From: Alphaproteobacteria bacterium
GTDB taxonomy: Bacteria > Pseudomonadota > Alphaproteobacteria > Rhizobiales > Xanthobacteraceae
Length of the DNA stretch: 64,000 bases
Assembly: GCA_037200445.1 (NCBI GenBank)
Contig: JBBCGH010000001.1
Coordinates: forward strand, 2,914,001-2,978,000
Direction: 5' to 3'
In this document: in pieces, positions 51,561 through 61,388 of the stretch
How positions within the stretch are numbered: the stretch's first letter is position 1
Layout: the number at the start of each line of letters is the position of its first letter
Notes under the pieces: generated by a model
The model's input: only the letters and a program-made list of their open reading frames with translations
What the model was told of the DNA's origin: nothing
Databases searched by the model: none
Made by a program: the position numbers and the translations under genes

Positions 51561-52984
51561 ACGCCGTCCCCGCACTCCTCCCGGCCTTGCCCGAGATCGT
51601 GCTCGCGCTCGGTGCGATGGCGCTGGTCATTTACGGCGCATTCGCGGGCGAGAGAACGGCGAACACCATCAACTGGGCGGCGTTCGGCCTGCTCATCCTC
51701 GCGGGCCTGATCGTCCTGTGGCTGCCCTCCGGCAAGCTCGTCACCTTCGGCGGCGGCTTCATCGTCGACGACTTCGCGCGCGTGCTGAAGATCCTTGCGC
51801 TCATCGGCTCGGCCGTCACCATCGTGCTGGCGCGCGACTATTTCGCGGCGGCGGGCCAAGCCAAGTTCGAGTTCGGTATCCTGGTCCTGCTCTCCACCAC
51901 CGGCATGCTGATGCTGATCTCGGCGGCCGACCTGATCGCCCTCTATCTCGGCCTCGAGCTGATGAGTCTCGCGCTCTACGTGGTGGCGGCGATCGATCGT
52001 GACAACGTGCGCTCGACCGAGGCGGGGCTGAAATACTTCGTGCTCGGCGCGCTCTCCTCCGGGATGCTGCTCTACGGCGCCTCGCTGATCTACGGCTTCA
52101 CCGGCACCGTCAATTTCATCGGGATCGCGCAAGCCGCCGGACACGGCGGCATCGGGCTGACTTTCGGGCTGGTGTTCCTGTTCGCCGGCTTCTGCTTCAA
52201 GGTTTCTGCGGTGCCGTTCCACATGTGGACGCCGGACGTCTACGAGGGTGCGCCGACGCCGGTGACGGCGTTCTTCTCGTCCGCACCGAAGATCGCCGCC
52301 ATGGCCATCTTCGTGCGCGCGCCGATCGCGGCCTTCCCCGAGATCACGCCGCAGTGGCAGCAGATTATCGTCTTCGTTTCGATCGCCTCGATGGCGCTCG
52401 GCTCGTTCGCGGCAATCGGCCAGCGCAACATCAAGCGGCTGATGGCGTACTCGTCGATCGGCAACATGGGTTTCGCGCTGGTAGGCCTCGCGGCCGGTAC
52501 GCCGGAAGGCGTCCAGGGTGTGATCGTCTACATGGCGATTTATCTGGCGATGACGCTCGGCACGTTTGCGGGAATTCTCTCGATGCGGCTGCGCGGGGTC
52601 TATGTGGAGAACATCTCCGATCTCGCGGGTCTCGCCCGTACCAACGGACCGATGGCGTTCTTTCTCGGCGTGATGATGTTCTCGCTCGCCGGCATCCCGC
52701 CGCTCGCGGGTTTCTTCGCGAAGTACTTCGTGTTCCTCGCCGCCATCAAGGCCGGGCTCTACACGCTGGCCGTGCTCGGCGTGCTCGCGAGCGTGGTCGG
52801 CGCCTACTACTATCTCTCCATCGTCAAGGTGATGTATTTCGACGAGCCGGCCGGCTCCTTCGAGCCGATGCCGGGCGCGCTCAAAGTCGTGCTCGGGGTC
52901 AGTGGCCTGCTCATGATCCTGTTCATTGCCTGGCCTTCGCCGCTGGTGACGGCGGCAGCGGCGGCAGCGAAGTCATTGTTCTGA
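51557..52984 (+). CDS. nuoN: NADH-quinone oxidoreductase subunit N
   Basis: Third antiporter-like subunit: 475 residues. Motifs include [69 protein letters not shown] and [18 protein letters not shown]. Overlaps nuoM by four bases and birA by one. Confidence 0.97.
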   Translation: MNAVPALLPALPEIVLALGAMALVIYGAFAGERTANTINWAAFGLLILAGLIVLWLPSGKLVTFGGGFIVDDFARVLKILALIGSAVTIVLARDYFAAAGQAKFEFGILVLLSTTGMLMLISAADLIALYLGLELMSLALYVVAAIDRDNVRSTEAGLKYFVLGALSSGMLLYGASLIYGFTGTVNFIGIAQAAGHGGIGLTFGLVFLFAGFCFKVSAVPFHMWTPDVYEGAPTPVTAFFSSAPKIAAMAIFVRAPIAAFPEITPQWQQIIVFVSIASMALGSFAAIGQRNIKRLMAYSSIGNMGFALVGLAAGTPEGVQGVIVYMAIYLAMTLGTFAGILSMRLRGVYVENISDLAGLARTNGPMAFFLGVMMFSLAGIPPLAGFFAKYFVFLAAIKAGLYTLAVLGVLASVVGAYYYLSIVKVMYFDEPAGSFEPMPGALKVVLGVSGLLMILFIAWPSPLVTAAAAAAKSLF

Positions 52985-53751
52985 TGCAACTTCATCCCGA
53001 CGCTGAGCGTTCCGGCGTCCGACTGATCGCGTACGACACCCTCGGCTCGACCAACGCGGAGGCTCTCTCGCGCGGCCGGGCAGGGGAGCATGGCCCTTTG
53101 TGGGTGACGGCGGCGCGGCAGACCGCGGGGCGCGGCCGCCGCGGCAATGCCTGGGTGTCCGAGCCGGGAAATCTCTACGCCAGCCTGCTGCTCACCGATG
53201 CGGCGCCGGCCGCGCACCTGCCGGAGCTTTGCTTTGTCGTGGCGCTGGCGGTGCGGGATGCAGTTTCGGCCGTTGCACCGCCGCTGGGGAGCCTGAAGCT
53301 TAAATGGCCGAACGACCTGCTGCTCGATGGCGCCAAGCTCGCTGGCATCCTGATCGAGGCGGAGAGCGTCGGTGGCCGGACGATCACGGCGGCCGGCATC
53401 GGAGTGAACTGCGCGCATCATCCGGATATCTCGGCGTATCCAGCGACCAACCTCGCGATACAGGGCCAAGTGGTGGCGCCCGACACCCTGTTGGCCGAAC
53501 TGTCGCGCAAGACCGTTGCGCGGCTCGTGCAATGGAATCGCGGCGCTGGCTTCGCGGCGATCCGCGGGGAGTGGCTGTCTCAGGCGGCGGGGATTGGGGG
53601 CGATATCCACGTGCGCCTGTCGGATCGCGAACTGACTGGCACGTTCGAGACGCTGGACCCGGCTGGCCGGCTGATGCTGCGCCTGCCCGGCGGTGCGCTT
53701 GAAGCCATTACGGCAGGCGAGGTGTTTTCGCCCGCGCGAGTGGCTGTCTGA
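52984..53751 (+). CDS. birA: Biotin-protein ligase
   Basis: Attaches biotin to acetyl-CoA carboxylase and related carriers through biotinyl-AMP. The 255-residue form has only the catalytic and C-terminal domains, with TLGSTNAEA, TAGRGRRGNAWVSEPGNLYAS (biotinyl-AMP binding), LKWPNDLLLDGAKLAGILIE and GIGVNC. It lacks the N-terminal DNA-binding domain, so it does not act as a repressor. Translationally linked to nuoN (TGATG) and rnj, the usual order in Rhizobiales. Confidence 0.95.
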   Translation: MQLHPDAERSGVRLIAYDTLGSTNAEALSRGRAGEHGPLWVTAARQTAGRGRRGNAWVSEPGNLYASLLLTDAAPAAHLPELCFVVALAVRDAVSAVAPPLGSLKLKWPNDLLLDGAKLAGILIEAESVGGRTITAAGIGVNCAHHPDISAYPATNLAIQGQVVAPDTLLAELSRKTVARLVQWNRGAGFAAIRGEWLSQAAGIGGDIHVRLSDRELTGTFETLDPAGRLMLRLPGGALEAITAGEVFSPARVAV

Positions 53752-55409
53752 TGGCCCGCGAGCTCGTGTTCGCGCCGCTCGGCGGTGTCGGCGAGATCGG
53801 GATGAATCTCGCGCTCTACGGCATCGGCGAGGGCGCGAGCCGCAAGTGGATTGCGGTCGATCTCGGCGTGTCGTTCGCAGGCGAGGAACTGCCCGGCATC
53901 GACCTGATCATGCCGGATATCGCGTTCCTGATCGCGGAGCGGCGCAACCTGCTCGGCCTGGTGCTGACCCATGCGCACGAGGATCACTTCGGCGCGGTGC
54001 TCGACCTGTGGCCGCGGCTGCGCTGCCCGGTCTATGCGACGCCCTTTACGGCCTCGCTGCTTGCCGCGAAGCGCGAGGGGGAACCGGGCGCGGTCGACGT
54101 GCCGGTCAAAGTGGTGCCCCTCGGCGCACGCTTTACGCTTGGCGAGTTCGACATCGAGCTGGTCTCGGTCGCGCACTCGATCCCCGAGTCGAATGCGCTG
54201 ATTATCCGCACGCCGCTCGGCAACGTGCTGCACACCGGCGACTGGAAGCTCGATCCGACGCCGGTGATCGGCCCGCCGACCGACGAGGCAAAGCTCAGGG
54301 CGCTGGGTGACGAAGGGTGTCTGGCGCTGATCGGCGACTCGACCAACGCCGTTCGCGACGGCCGTTCGCCCTCGGAGCGGGACGTTGCGCGCACGCTGCA
54401 CGAGCTGATCGGTGCCGCGAAAGGCCGCATCGCGGTCACGACATTCGCTTCCAACGTCGCACGCATGCGCGCTGTTGCTGCTGCTGCTGCTGCTGCTGGA
54501 CGCGAGGTCGTGGTGGTCGGCCGCGCCATGGACCGCATTTCCCAAGTGGCGCGCGAGAACGGCTATCTCGAAGGGATCAACGAATTCCGCGGCACCGACG
54601 TCTATGGCCACTTGCCGCCCGACAAGGTCGTGGCGCTCTGCACCGGCAGCCAGGGCGAGCCGCGCGCCGCGCTTGCGCGCATCGCCGAGGACCAGCACCC
54701 GGACGTCACGTTTTCCAGGGGCGACACCGTGATCTTCTCCTCGCGCACCATCCCGGGCAACGAGAAGCCGGTGGGCCGCGTCATCAACGGGCTGGTGCGG
54801 CAGGGCATCGAGGTCATCACCGATCGCACGCATCTCGTGCACGTTTCCGGTCATCCGCGCCGCGCCGAGATGGAGGAGATGTACCGCTGGGTGCGCCCGC
54901 GCGTTGCGATCCCGGTGCATGGCGAGGCGCTGCACTTGTCCGAGCATGCCAAGCTCGCGCGCGCTGCCGGTGTGCCCGAGGTCGTGCTCTGCGGCGACGG
55001 TGACCTGGTACGGCTTGCGCCAGATGCCGGCGTGATCGACGAGGTGCCGGCCGCGCGGCTCTACAAGGACGGTGCGATCCTGATTTCGGCCGAGGAGCGC
55101 ACCGTCGCGGAGCGGCGGCGCCTGAGCTTTGCGGGAATCGCGATCGTGGCGCTGGTCCTCTCCGACAAGGGCGCGCTGCTCGCCGACCCCGATGTCGAAC
55201 TGATCGGCATTCCGGAATTCACCGCCGACCGGGCCTCGATGCACCAGATCGCCTATGACGCCGTGATCGAGACCTTCGAGTCGTTGCCCAAGCCGCGGCG
55301 GCGCGACCCGCAGGCGGTCGAGGAGTCGATCAAGCGCGCGGTGCGCGCCGCGATCGCCGGCCACTGGCAGAAGAAGCCGACGTGCTTCGTTCAGGCGATC
55401 GTCGTATAG
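53751..55409 (+). CDS. rnj: Ribonuclease J
   Basis: Metallo-beta-lactamase-fold RNase with 5'-3' exo- and endonuclease activity, used in rRNA and mRNA processing. The 552 residues include the zinc motif THAHEDHFGAV, GDSTNA, the beta-CASP motifs (TTFASNVARM, GRAMDR, TGSQGEPRAAL) and HVSGHPRRAEMEEM. Ala243-Ala249 are encoded by seven GCT repeats in a helix of the beta-CASP domain. Starts on the last base of birA. Confidence 0.96.
   Translation: MARELVFAPLGGVGEIGMNLALYGIGEGASRKWIAVDLGVSFAGEELPGIDLIMPDIAFLIAERRNLLGLVLTHAHEDHFGAVLDLWPRLRCPVYATPFTASLLAAKREGEPGAVDVPVKVVPLGARFTLGEFDIELVSVAHSIPESNALIIRTPLGNVLHTGDWKLDPTPVIGPPTDEAKLRALGDEGCLALIGDSTNAVRDGRSPSERDVARTLHELIGAAKGRIAVTTFASNVARMRAVAAAAAAAGREVVVVGRAMDRISQVARENGYLEGINEFRGTDVYGHLPPDKVVALCTGSQGEPRAALARIAEDQHPDVTFSRGDTVIFSSRTIPGNEKPVGRVINGLVRQGIEVITDRTHLVHVSGHPRRAEMEEMYRWVRPRVAIPVHGEALHLSEHAKLARAAGVPEVVLCGDGDLVRLAPDAGVIDEVPAARLYKDGAILISAEERTVAERRRLSFAGIAIVALVLSDKGALLADPDVELIGIPEFTADRASMHQIAYDAVIETFESLPKPRRRDPQAVEESIKRAVRAAIAGHWQKKPTCFVQAIVV
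54477..54497 (+). repeat. (GCT)7 microsatellite in rnj
   Basis: Seven perfect GCT units, with GCTGTT just before, encode a run of Ala. Slippage in this tract would change length in steps of one residue without breaking the frame. Confidence 0.9.
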
Positions 55410-55434
55410 TTTGCAGGCCGGAGTTGGAGGCAGA

Positions 55435-55839
55435 ATGATCGGCCGATTGAATCACGTCGCGATCGCGGTCGGCGATATCGCGAAAGCGTCCAAGCTTTAC
55501 AAGGACACGCTCGGTGCGGATGTCTCAGGCGTCGTGCCGCAACCGGATCATGGCGTCAACACGGTGTTCATCACGCTGCCGAACACCAAGATCGAGTTGC
55601 TCGAGCCGCTCGGCGAGAACTCCCCCATTGCCAAATTCCTCGAGCGCAATCCGGACGGCGGCATTCATCACATCTGCTACGAGGTCGACGACATCCTCGC
55701 GGCACGCGACAAGCTCAAAGCCGAGGGCGCGCGCGTGCTCGGCAACGGCAATCCCAAGATCGGCGCGCACGGCAAGCCGGTGCTGTTCCTGCACCCGAAG
55801 GATTTCTGCGGCACGCTGGTGGAGATCGAGCAGGCGTGA
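55435..55839 (+). CDS. mce: Methylmalonyl-CoA epimerase
   Basis: Converts (S)- to (R)-methylmalonyl-CoA in propionate metabolism. The 134-residue vicinal-oxygen-chelate protein shows RLNHVAIAVGDIAKASKLYKDTLG, LPNTKIELLEPLGENSPIAKFLERN, GGIHHICYEVDDI and HPKDFCGTLVEIEQ. The metal ligands are the two His and a C-terminal Glu. GGAGG lies 6 bp before the ATG at 55435; the earlier in-frame ATG at 55411 lacks homology. Confidence 0.93.
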   Translation: MIGRLNHVAIAVGDIAKASKLYKDTLGADVSGVVPQPDHGVNTVFITLPNTKIELLEPLGENSPIAKFLERNPDGGIHHICYEVDDILAARDKLKAEGARVLGNGNPKIGAHGKPVLFLHPKDFCGTLVEIEQA

Positions 55840-55859
55840 TGCGGGCAAGGTCCATCGTT

Positions 55860-55962
55860 CGTCATGCCCCGCGCAGGCGGGGCATCCAGTACACGCCGAC
55901 GGATGCGTGCATGATTGGGTGGTTGCTGCTTGCTGGATCGCCCGCCTTCGCGGGCGATGACG
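55860..55962. repeat. REP-like compound palindrome, second copy
   Basis: Outer arms CGTCATG and ATGACG, GCATCCAG with CTGGATC, and two inner hairpins (GCCCCGCGCAGGCGGGGC and GCCCGCCTTCGCGGGC), the same design as the element at 47837. It lies between mce and the DUF1467 gene. The middle about 45 bp differ. Confidence 0.8.
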
Positions 55963-55970
55963 ACTGAACC

Positions 55971-56243
55971 ATGGCCTGGACCACCGCCGCAGCGATCTAC
56001 TTCATCATCTGGTGGGTGGTGCTGTTCGCCGTGCTGCCGTTTGGCGTGCGCAATCCGGCCGAGGAAGGTGTCGCGGTCGAGGCGGGGCACGATCCAGGCG
56101 CGCCGACCGAGCTCGGAATGAGCCGGAAGCTCATCTGGACCACGCTGATCGCGTCGGTGCTGTTTGCGGTTTGCTGGGTCGTTTACGTCTACCGGCTGGT
56201 GTCGCTCGATGATCTGGCGACGCTATGGGGTGTGTTGAAGTAA
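55971..56243 (+). CDS. DUF1467 membrane protein
   Basis: A 90-residue protein with two membrane helices (AAIYFIIWWVVLFAVLPFGV and LIWTTLIASVLFAVCWVVYVY) joined by a loop with RNPAEEGVAVEAGHDPGAP, the DUF1467 pattern. In alphaproteobacteria it usually lies between mce and proS, as here. Role unknown. Its stop codon directly abuts that of the convergent thioesterase gene, with no base between. Confidence 0.9.
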   Translation: MAWTTAAAIYFIIWWVVLFAVLPFGVRNPAEEGVAVEAGHDPGAPTELGMSRKLIWTTLIASVLFAVCWVVYVYRLVSLDDLATLWGVLK

Positions 56244-56630
56244 TTATTGCTTCTTCAACACCATCTGCGTCTGTGTGACCACCGCGCAAAGCCGTCCGTC
56301 ACCGCGCGTGATCCGCGTCTGCCACACCATGGTCGAGCGCCCCTTGTGCAGCGGCGTGCATTCGGCGCGCGCGGTGTCGCCGAGCGGGATCGCGGCGAAG
56401 AAATTGGTCTTGCTCTCGATCGTCGTGGTGGTCTCGCCGTCCTTCAAATTCGCAACCGTTCCGACAGCGCCGATCGTGTCGGCAAAGGCCATGTAGGCGC
56501 CGCCGTGCAGCACGTTCGGCCGCGTGCAGAGGTCCTCGCGCACCTTCAATTCGCCCACCACCAGATCGGGCAAAACGCTGACCACGTTGATGCCCATCAA
56601 TTTGGCGAAGGGCAGGGGTTCGAGCGGCAT
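56244..56630 (-). CDS. PaaI-type hotdog thioesterase
   Basis: A 128-residue hotdog-fold protein that likely hydrolyses small or aromatic acyl-CoA esters. RPNVLHGGAYMAFADTIGAVG is the PaaI-type catalytic motif; TTTIESKTNFFAAIPLGD and RSTMVWQTRITRGDGRLCAVVTQTQMVL complete the fold. It is divergent from the XRE regulator with a 43-bp space between them, so the regulator may control it. Confidence 0.88.
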   Translation of the reverse strand: MPLEPLPFAKLMGINVVSVLPDLVVGELKVREDLCTRPNVLHGGAYMAFADTIGAVGTVANLKDGETTTTIESKTNFFAAIPLGDTARAECTPLHKGRSTMVWQTRITRGDGRLCAVVTQTQMVLKKQ

Positions 56631-56673
56631 GACGGCTTTCTCCGATGCGGTTTCCGTGCATCATCGCCCTTGC

Positions 56674-57480
56674 ATGGGGCCACGTTCAATGACCTCCAGG
56701 GTAACGGCGTTTGGACAGCGGCTGAAATGGTGGCGCGAGCAGCGCTCCCTCTCCCAGCTTGCGCTGGCCGGCATGGGCGACACCTCGCAGCGGCACCTGA
56801 GCTTTCTGGAGTCGGGCCGCGCCGAGCCGAGCCGCGAGATGGTCCTGCGGCTGTGCGCGGTGCTGGATGTGCCGCTGCGCCAGCAGAACGCGCTGCTGCT
56901 TGCGGCGGGCTTCGCGCCGGTGTGGCGTGAGAGCGGTCTCACCGACCCCGAGCTTGCGCAGGTCGACGGCGCGCTCGACTTCATGCTGGCGCAACAGGAG
57001 CCGTATCCGGCATTCGTGGTCGACCGGCGCTGGAACCTGCTGCGCGCGAACGGCGGAGCTGGGCGGTTCGTCGCATTTCTGCTGGGCGCTGTTCCGGACG
57101 GCCCGGTGAACCTTGCCGATGCCCTGGTGTCACCGGATGTGCTGCGGCCGCTGATCGTCAATTGGGAGGATGTCGCGGTGCATTTCCTGCGCAGCGTGCA
57201 GGCTGATGCGGTCGCGGACGGCACTCCGGAGACCGCGGACCTGCTGCAGCGGCTGATGTCATATCCGGCTGTACCGCCGCTCTCGCACGTCGCCTCGCTC
57301 GAAACCCACACGCCGGTGCTGAGCATCCATTTCCGCAAGGGCGATACGACGCTGCGCGTCTTCACCACCATCGCGACGCTGGGCACGCCGCAGGACGTCA
57401 CGCTGCAGGAAATCCGCATCGAGTGCTTCTTTCCGGCGGACGAGGCGAGCGCGGCGTTGTTGCGCCACTGGGCGCGCTGA
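56674..57480 (+). CDS. XRE-family regulator with MmyB-like ligand-binding domain
   Basis: A 268-residue regulator: helix-turn-helix at about 10-65 (FGQRLKWWREQRSLSQLALAGMGDTSQRHLSFLESGRAEPSREM), then the MmyB-type PAS-like ligand domain (about 95-260: AFVVDRRWNLLRANGG, RPLIVNWEDVAVHFLRSVQADA, HFRKGDTTLRVFTTIATLGTPQDV), which in relatives binds fatty acids. An ATG at 56689 is an alternative start. Divergent from the thioesterase. Confidence 0.88.
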   Translation: MGPRSMTSRVTAFGQRLKWWREQRSLSQLALAGMGDTSQRHLSFLESGRAEPSREMVLRLCAVLDVPLRQQNALLLAAGFAPVWRESGLTDPELAQVDGALDFMLAQQEPYPAFVVDRRWNLLRANGGAGRFVAFLLGAVPDGPVNLADALVSPDVLRPLIVNWEDVAVHFLRSVQADAVADGTPETADLLQRLMSYPAVPPLSHVASLETHTPVLSIHFRKGDTTLRVFTTIATLGTPQDVTLQEIRIECFFPADEASAALLRHWAR

Positions 57481-57544
57481 TCCGACCATCTGGCCTCGCG
57501 GTCGGGGTAGGGATCTTGGTCCCTCAAGACGTCCCGCGCGAGCC

Positions 57545-57574
57545 AAAAAAATGAGCAGGGACAAAGCCCTGCTC
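57545..57574 (-). terminator. Perfect intrinsic terminator on the minus strand
   Basis: GAGCAGGG and CCCTGCTC (57553-57560 with 57567-57574) around a 6-nt loop, followed on the minus strand by A and seven T. It lies behind no minus-strand protein gene, so it marks the end of an unannotated transcript. Confidence 0.85.
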
Positions 57575-57740
57575 GGATGTCTTAGCGTTATAAGCCCACT
57601 CGGCCGGCTTCTTGTTCTCGCCGATGGCGGCAGCGAGTGCACGCGCCGCCGGACTCTCTCCCTCCCAAGACTTGGACCGCAGGTTAGAACTACGGCTCTT
57701 CCGGCCGGTTGCTCTCCCTTGCGCGGCGGCACCCTAACCG
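57545..57740 (-). ncRNA. Candidate small RNA upstream of proS
   Basis: The 513-bp gap between the XRE regulator and proS (57481-57993) holds no supported protein gene, but it ends a minus-strand transcript with a perfect terminator. The region pairs over long range: GGTTAG (about 57692-57697) with CTAACC (57733-57738), and GCCGCCG with CGGCGGC. One minus-strand frame is protein-like (KSWEGESPAARALAAAIGEN), but it has no start codon and runs through the terminator. The 5' end is a guess. I could not match it to 6S, tmRNA, RNase P or SRP RNA by eye. Confidence 0.35.
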
Positions 57741-57993
57741 AACTCGAATCTCTTGTCATCACGGAACAGAACGCAACTTTATTGCCCAAGGGGAGCTCAG
57801 ACGCAGGTGACGCCACGTGTGCGGGCGGCTGACAATGGCATTGGCGAAAGAACACGGCGATCCATGCCATGAGGCCGTGACGCCGCAGTGACGGGTCGGA
57901 ACACAAGCCGAAGGCTTTGACGGCCCTTGTGTTTTCTTGCGCCTTCCGGTTTCACTCGCCGCGCCAGCCCCTGCCAGCCCCTTGAGTCGTGAC

Positions 57994-59316
57994 ATGCGTC
58001 TGTCCCGCTATTTCCTGCCGATCCTGCGCGAAGCGCCCCGCGAGGCGGAGATCGTCTCGCACCGGCTGATGCTGCGCGCCGGCATGATGCGGCAGGAGGC
58101 CGCAGGCATTTACGCCTTCCTGCCGCTGGGCCTGCGGGTGCTCAACAAGATCTGCCGGATCGTGCGCGAGGAGCAGGACCGCTCCGGCGCGATCGAGCTT
58201 TTGATGCCGACCATCCAGTCCGCCGACCTCTGGCGCGAGAGCGGCCGCTACGAGGCCTATGGCAAGGAAATGCTGCGCATCAAGGATCGCCACGAGCGCG
58301 ACATGCTCTACGGTCCGACCAACGAAGAGATGATCACGGAGATGGTGCGCGCCTACGTGCGCTCCTACAAGGATCTGCCGCTCAATCTCTATCACATCCA
58401 GTGGAAATTTCGCGACGAGGTGCGGCCGCGCTTCGGCGTAATGCGCGGGCGCGAGTTCCTGATGAAGGACGCCTATTCGTTCGACATCGATCAGGCCGGC
58501 GCGCGGCACGCCTACAACAAGATGTTCGTCGCCTATCTGCGCACCTTCGCGCGCCTCGGCCTGAAATCGATCCCGATGCGGGCCGACACCGGGCCGATCG
58601 GCGGCGATCTGTCCCACGAGTTCATCATCCTCGCCGACACCGGCGAGAGCGAAGTCTACTGCCACAAGGACTATCTCGACTTCGAGGTCCCGGGCGCGAA
58701 CGTCGATTTCGACGACGTCGCAGGCATTCAGGGCATCGTGGATAGATGGACCTCGCTCTATGCGGCGACCTCCGAAATGCACGAGCCCGAGAAATACGCC
58801 GTGCTGCCGGCCGACAAGCAGGTGTCGGCGCGGGGCATCGAGGTTGGGCACATCTTCTATTTCGGCACCAAGTACTCCGATCCCATGAAGGCGGTGGTGG
58901 CCGGACCCGATGGCAAGGAAGTGCCCTTGCATGGCGGTTCCTACGGCATCGGGCCGTCGCGGCTGGTCGCCGCGATCATCGAGGCCTGCCACGACGAGAA
59001 CGGCATCAAGTGGCCGGAGCCGGTCGCGCCGTTCGACGTGATCATCCTCAATCTCAAGCAGGGCGATGCGGCGACGGACGCTGCGTCAGAACAGCTTTAC
59101 AAGGAACTCGGCGCGAAGGGCCTGGATGTGCTCTATCACGATAGCGACGAGCGGCCGGGCGCGAAGTTCGCGACCGCAGACCTGGTCGGCATCCCGTGGC
59201 AGGTCCTGGTCGGACCCAAGGGGCTTGCCTCCGGCCAGGTCGAACTGAAGAGGCGCGCCGACGGCACGCGCACGATGCTGACGCCGGCCGAGGTGGTGGC
59301 ACAGCTTGGCCGCTAA
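57994..59316 (+). CDS. proS: Proline-tRNA ligase (short alphaproteobacterial type)
   Basis: Class II synthetase that charges tRNA-Pro: 440 residues, without the editing insertion of the long bacterial form. Motif 2 region [39 protein letters not shown] and the motif 3 region [24 protein letters not shown] are clear, followed by the anticodon-binding domain. The ATG at 57994 begins [20 protein letters not shown]. Confidence 0.96.
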   Translation: MRLSRYFLPILREAPREAEIVSHRLMLRAGMMRQEAAGIYAFLPLGLRVLNKICRIVREEQDRSGAIELLMPTIQSADLWRESGRYEAYGKEMLRIKDRHERDMLYGPTNEEMITEMVRAYVRSYKDLPLNLYHIQWKFRDEVRPRFGVMRGREFLMKDAYSFDIDQAGARHAYNKMFVAYLRTFARLGLKSIPMRADTGPIGGDLSHEFIILADTGESEVYCHKDYLDFEVPGANVDFDDVAGIQGIVDRWTSLYAATSEMHEPEKYAVLPADKQVSARGIEVGHIFYFGTKYSDPMKAVVAGPDGKEVPLHGGSYGIGPSRLVAAIIEACHDENGIKWPEPVAPFDVIILNLKQGDAATDAASEQLYKELGAKGLDVLYHDSDERPGAKFATADLVGIPWQVLVGPKGLASGQVELKRRADGTRTMLTPAEVVAQLGR

Positions 59317-59394
59317 GTCGCTTGCCGTCTCGCGGGGGGCTTTCGATGGCCTGAAACGGCCCGAATCGCGTGAAATGCCGTAACGGGGATATTG

Positions 59395-60663
59395 ATGGCA
59401 GAGCCTGCGGGGACCCGGCCTTTCGCTCCATTCGAATGGATGGTGTCGCTGCGCTATCTGCGCTCGCGGCGCAAGGAAGGCTTCATCTCCGTCATCGCGG
59501 GGTTTTCGTTTCTTGGCATCATGCTCGGTGTTGCGACACTGATCATCGTAATGGCGGTGATGAACGGCTTCCGCACGGAATTGCTGGACAAGATCCTTGG
59601 CCTGAACGGCCACCTGCTGGTGCAGCCGCTGGAGCAGCCGCTGACCGACTGGGAAGCGGTCGCCGATCGCCTCTCCAAGGTGCCGGGCCTGCGGCTTGCC
59701 GCGCCGATCGTGGAGGGGCAGGCGCTCGCGTCCTCGCCGTTCAATTCGGCAGGAGTGCTGGTGCGCGGCATCCGTGCGGCCGACCTGACGCGGCTCACCT
59801 CGATCGCGAACAACATCAAGCAGGGCACGCTCGAAGGCTTCGATGCGGGACAAGGGCTCGCCATCGGGCGGCGCCTCTCCGACCAGTTGTCGGTGCGCGC
59901 CGGCGACAACATCACGCTTGTCGCTCCGCGCGGTGCCGTCACGCCAATGGGTACCACCCCGCGCATCAAAACCTACAAGGTGGCCGCGGTATTCGAAATC
60001 GGCATGTCGGAATACGATGCAGGCATCGTGTTCATGCCGATGCCGGAGGCGCAGCTTTATTTCAACCGGGCCGGCGACGTAACGGCGATCGAGGTCTATA
60101 CCGACAATCCCGATCGCATGGACCTCTACCGCAGGCTCGTCACCGCCGCCGCGGAGCGGCCGATCTTCATGATCGACTGGCGGCAGAGGAACGCAACCTT
60201 CTTCAATGCGCTGCAGGTCGAGCGCAACGTGATGTTCCTGATCCTCACGCTGATCATTCTGGTCGCCGCGCTGAACATCATCTCCGGCCTGATCATGCTG
60301 GTGAAGGACAAGGGCCGCGACATCGCGATCCTGCGCACCATTGGGTCGACGCAGGGGGCGATCATGCGCATTTTCCTCATCACCGGCTCTTCGATCGGCG
60401 TTACCGGGACGATCGCCGGGTTCCTGCTCGGCGTTGTCGTCTGCCTGAATGTGGAATCGATCCGGCAGTTCCTCTCCTGGCTGACGCGGACCGAATTGTT
60501 CTCGCCTGAGCTCTATTTCCTGTCGCGGCTGCCGGCCGAAATGGATTTCGGCGAGACGAGCGCCGTCGTCCTGATGTCGCTGACCCTTTCGCTTCTCGCT
60601 ACGCTCTATCCGTCCTGGCGCGCGGCGCGGCTCGATCCGGTCGAGGCGCTTCGTTATGAATGA
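59395..60663 (+). CDS. lolC: Lipoprotein-releasing ABC transporter permease LolC/E type
   Basis: Inner-membrane permease that extracts lipoproteins for transfer to LolA. The 422 residues have the MacB/FtsX plan: a first helix ([33 protein letters not shown]), a large periplasmic domain (about 55-270), and three C-terminal helices ending in [19 protein letters not shown]. The ATG at 59395 is preceded by a TTG that could also be read. Alphaproteobacteria usually have one LolC/E-type permease acting as a homodimer. Confidence 0.93.
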   Translation: MAEPAGTRPFAPFEWMVSLRYLRSRRKEGFISVIAGFSFLGIMLGVATLIIVMAVMNGFRTELLDKILGLNGHLLVQPLEQPLTDWEAVADRLSKVPGLRLAAPIVEGQALASSPFNSAGVLVRGIRAADLTRLTSIANNIKQGTLEGFDAGQGLAIGRRLSDQLSVRAGDNITLVAPRGAVTPMGTTPRIKTYKVAAVFEIGMSEYDAGIVFMPMPEAQLYFNRAGDVTAIEVYTDNPDRMDLYRRLVTAAAERPIFMIDWRQRNATFFNALQVERNVMFLILTLIILVAALNIISGLIMLVKDKGRDIAILRTIGSTQGAIMRIFLITGSSIGVTGTIAGFLLGVVVCLNVESIRQFLSWLTRTELFSPELYFLSRLPAEMDFGETSAVVLMSLTLSLLATLYPSWRAARLDPVEALRYE

Positions 60664-61381
60664 GGTGGTGCGCGCGAGCGAGGGCACGGGGACCAAGGAC
60701 AAGGAGCCTGCGGTCTTTCTGCACGCGATCGAGCGGCGCTACCACCAGGGCGTGGCCACGCTGGAGATTCTCAAAGGTGCGGAGCTTGCCGTATGGTCGG
60801 GGCAGTCGGTTGCCTTGATCGCTCCGTCCGGCGTTGGCAAGTCGACGCTTCTCCACATTGCGGGCCTGCTCGAGCATCCCGATGCCGGCGAGGTCTATAT
60901 CGACGGCACCGCGACATCGAGCCTGTCCGATGCCGAGCGCACGCGCATTCGCCGCACCGAGGTCGGTTTCGTCTATCAGTTTCATCATCTGCTGCCCGAG
61001 TTCTCCGCGATCGAGAACGTGATGATGCCGCAGATGATCCGCGGCCTCTCGCGCGGCGAAGCGCGCAAGCGCGCCGACGAGCTGCTCGGCTATCTGGGCC
61101 TCAAGGAGCGCCTCGAGCATCGCCCGGCGCAGCTCTCCGGCGGCGAACAGCAGCGCGTTGCGATCGCCCGCGCGGTTGCCAATGCGCCGCGCATCCTGCT
61201 CGCCGACGAGCCGACCGGAAATCTCGACCCGCGCACCGCGGGGCATGTTTTCCACGCGCTCACCCAGCTGGTGCGTGCCTCCGGGCTCGCCGCCGTCATC
61301 GCCACCCACAACATGGAGTTGGCGCAGCGCATGGACCGCCGCGTGACCCTCGAAGACGGCCGGGTGGTGGAGATCAAGTGA
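60656..61381 (+). CDS. lolD: Lipoprotein-releasing ABC transporter ATPase
   Basis: ATPase of the Lol export complex: 241 residues with Walker [10 protein letters not shown], signature [14 protein letters not shown], Walker [14 protein letters not shown] and the switch His in ATHNMEL. It overlaps the permease gene by 8 bp. Confidence 0.95.
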   Translation: MNEVVRASEGTGTKDKEPAVFLHAIERRYHQGVATLEILKGAELAVWSGQSVALIAPSGVGKSTLLHIAGLLEHPDAGEVYIDGTATSSLSDAERTRIRRTEVGFVYQFHHLLPEFSAIENVMMPQMIRGLSRGEARKRADELLGYLGLKERLEHRPAQLSGGEQQRVAIARAVANAPRILLADEPTGNLDPRTAGHVFHALTQLVRASGLAAVIATHNMELAQRMDRRVTLEDGRVVEIK

Positions 61382-61388
61382 GGCGGCG

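Noticed and set aside
54471-54500. CTG/GCT repeat as a possible frameshift or CRISPR-like signal
   Set aside because: It is a plain in-frame trinucleotide repeat inside rnj; no spacers and no frame change.
57524-57720. Protein-like minus-strand frame (KSWEGESPAARALAAAIGEN and on)
   Set aside because: It has no ATG, GTG or TTG start after the preceding stop and continues through a perfect terminator. Kept only as a note under the small-RNA candidate.
57551-57832. A 93-codon plus-strand frame between the XRE regulator and proS
   Set aside because: No homology, low-complexity composition, and it runs through the minus-strand terminator and its structured region.
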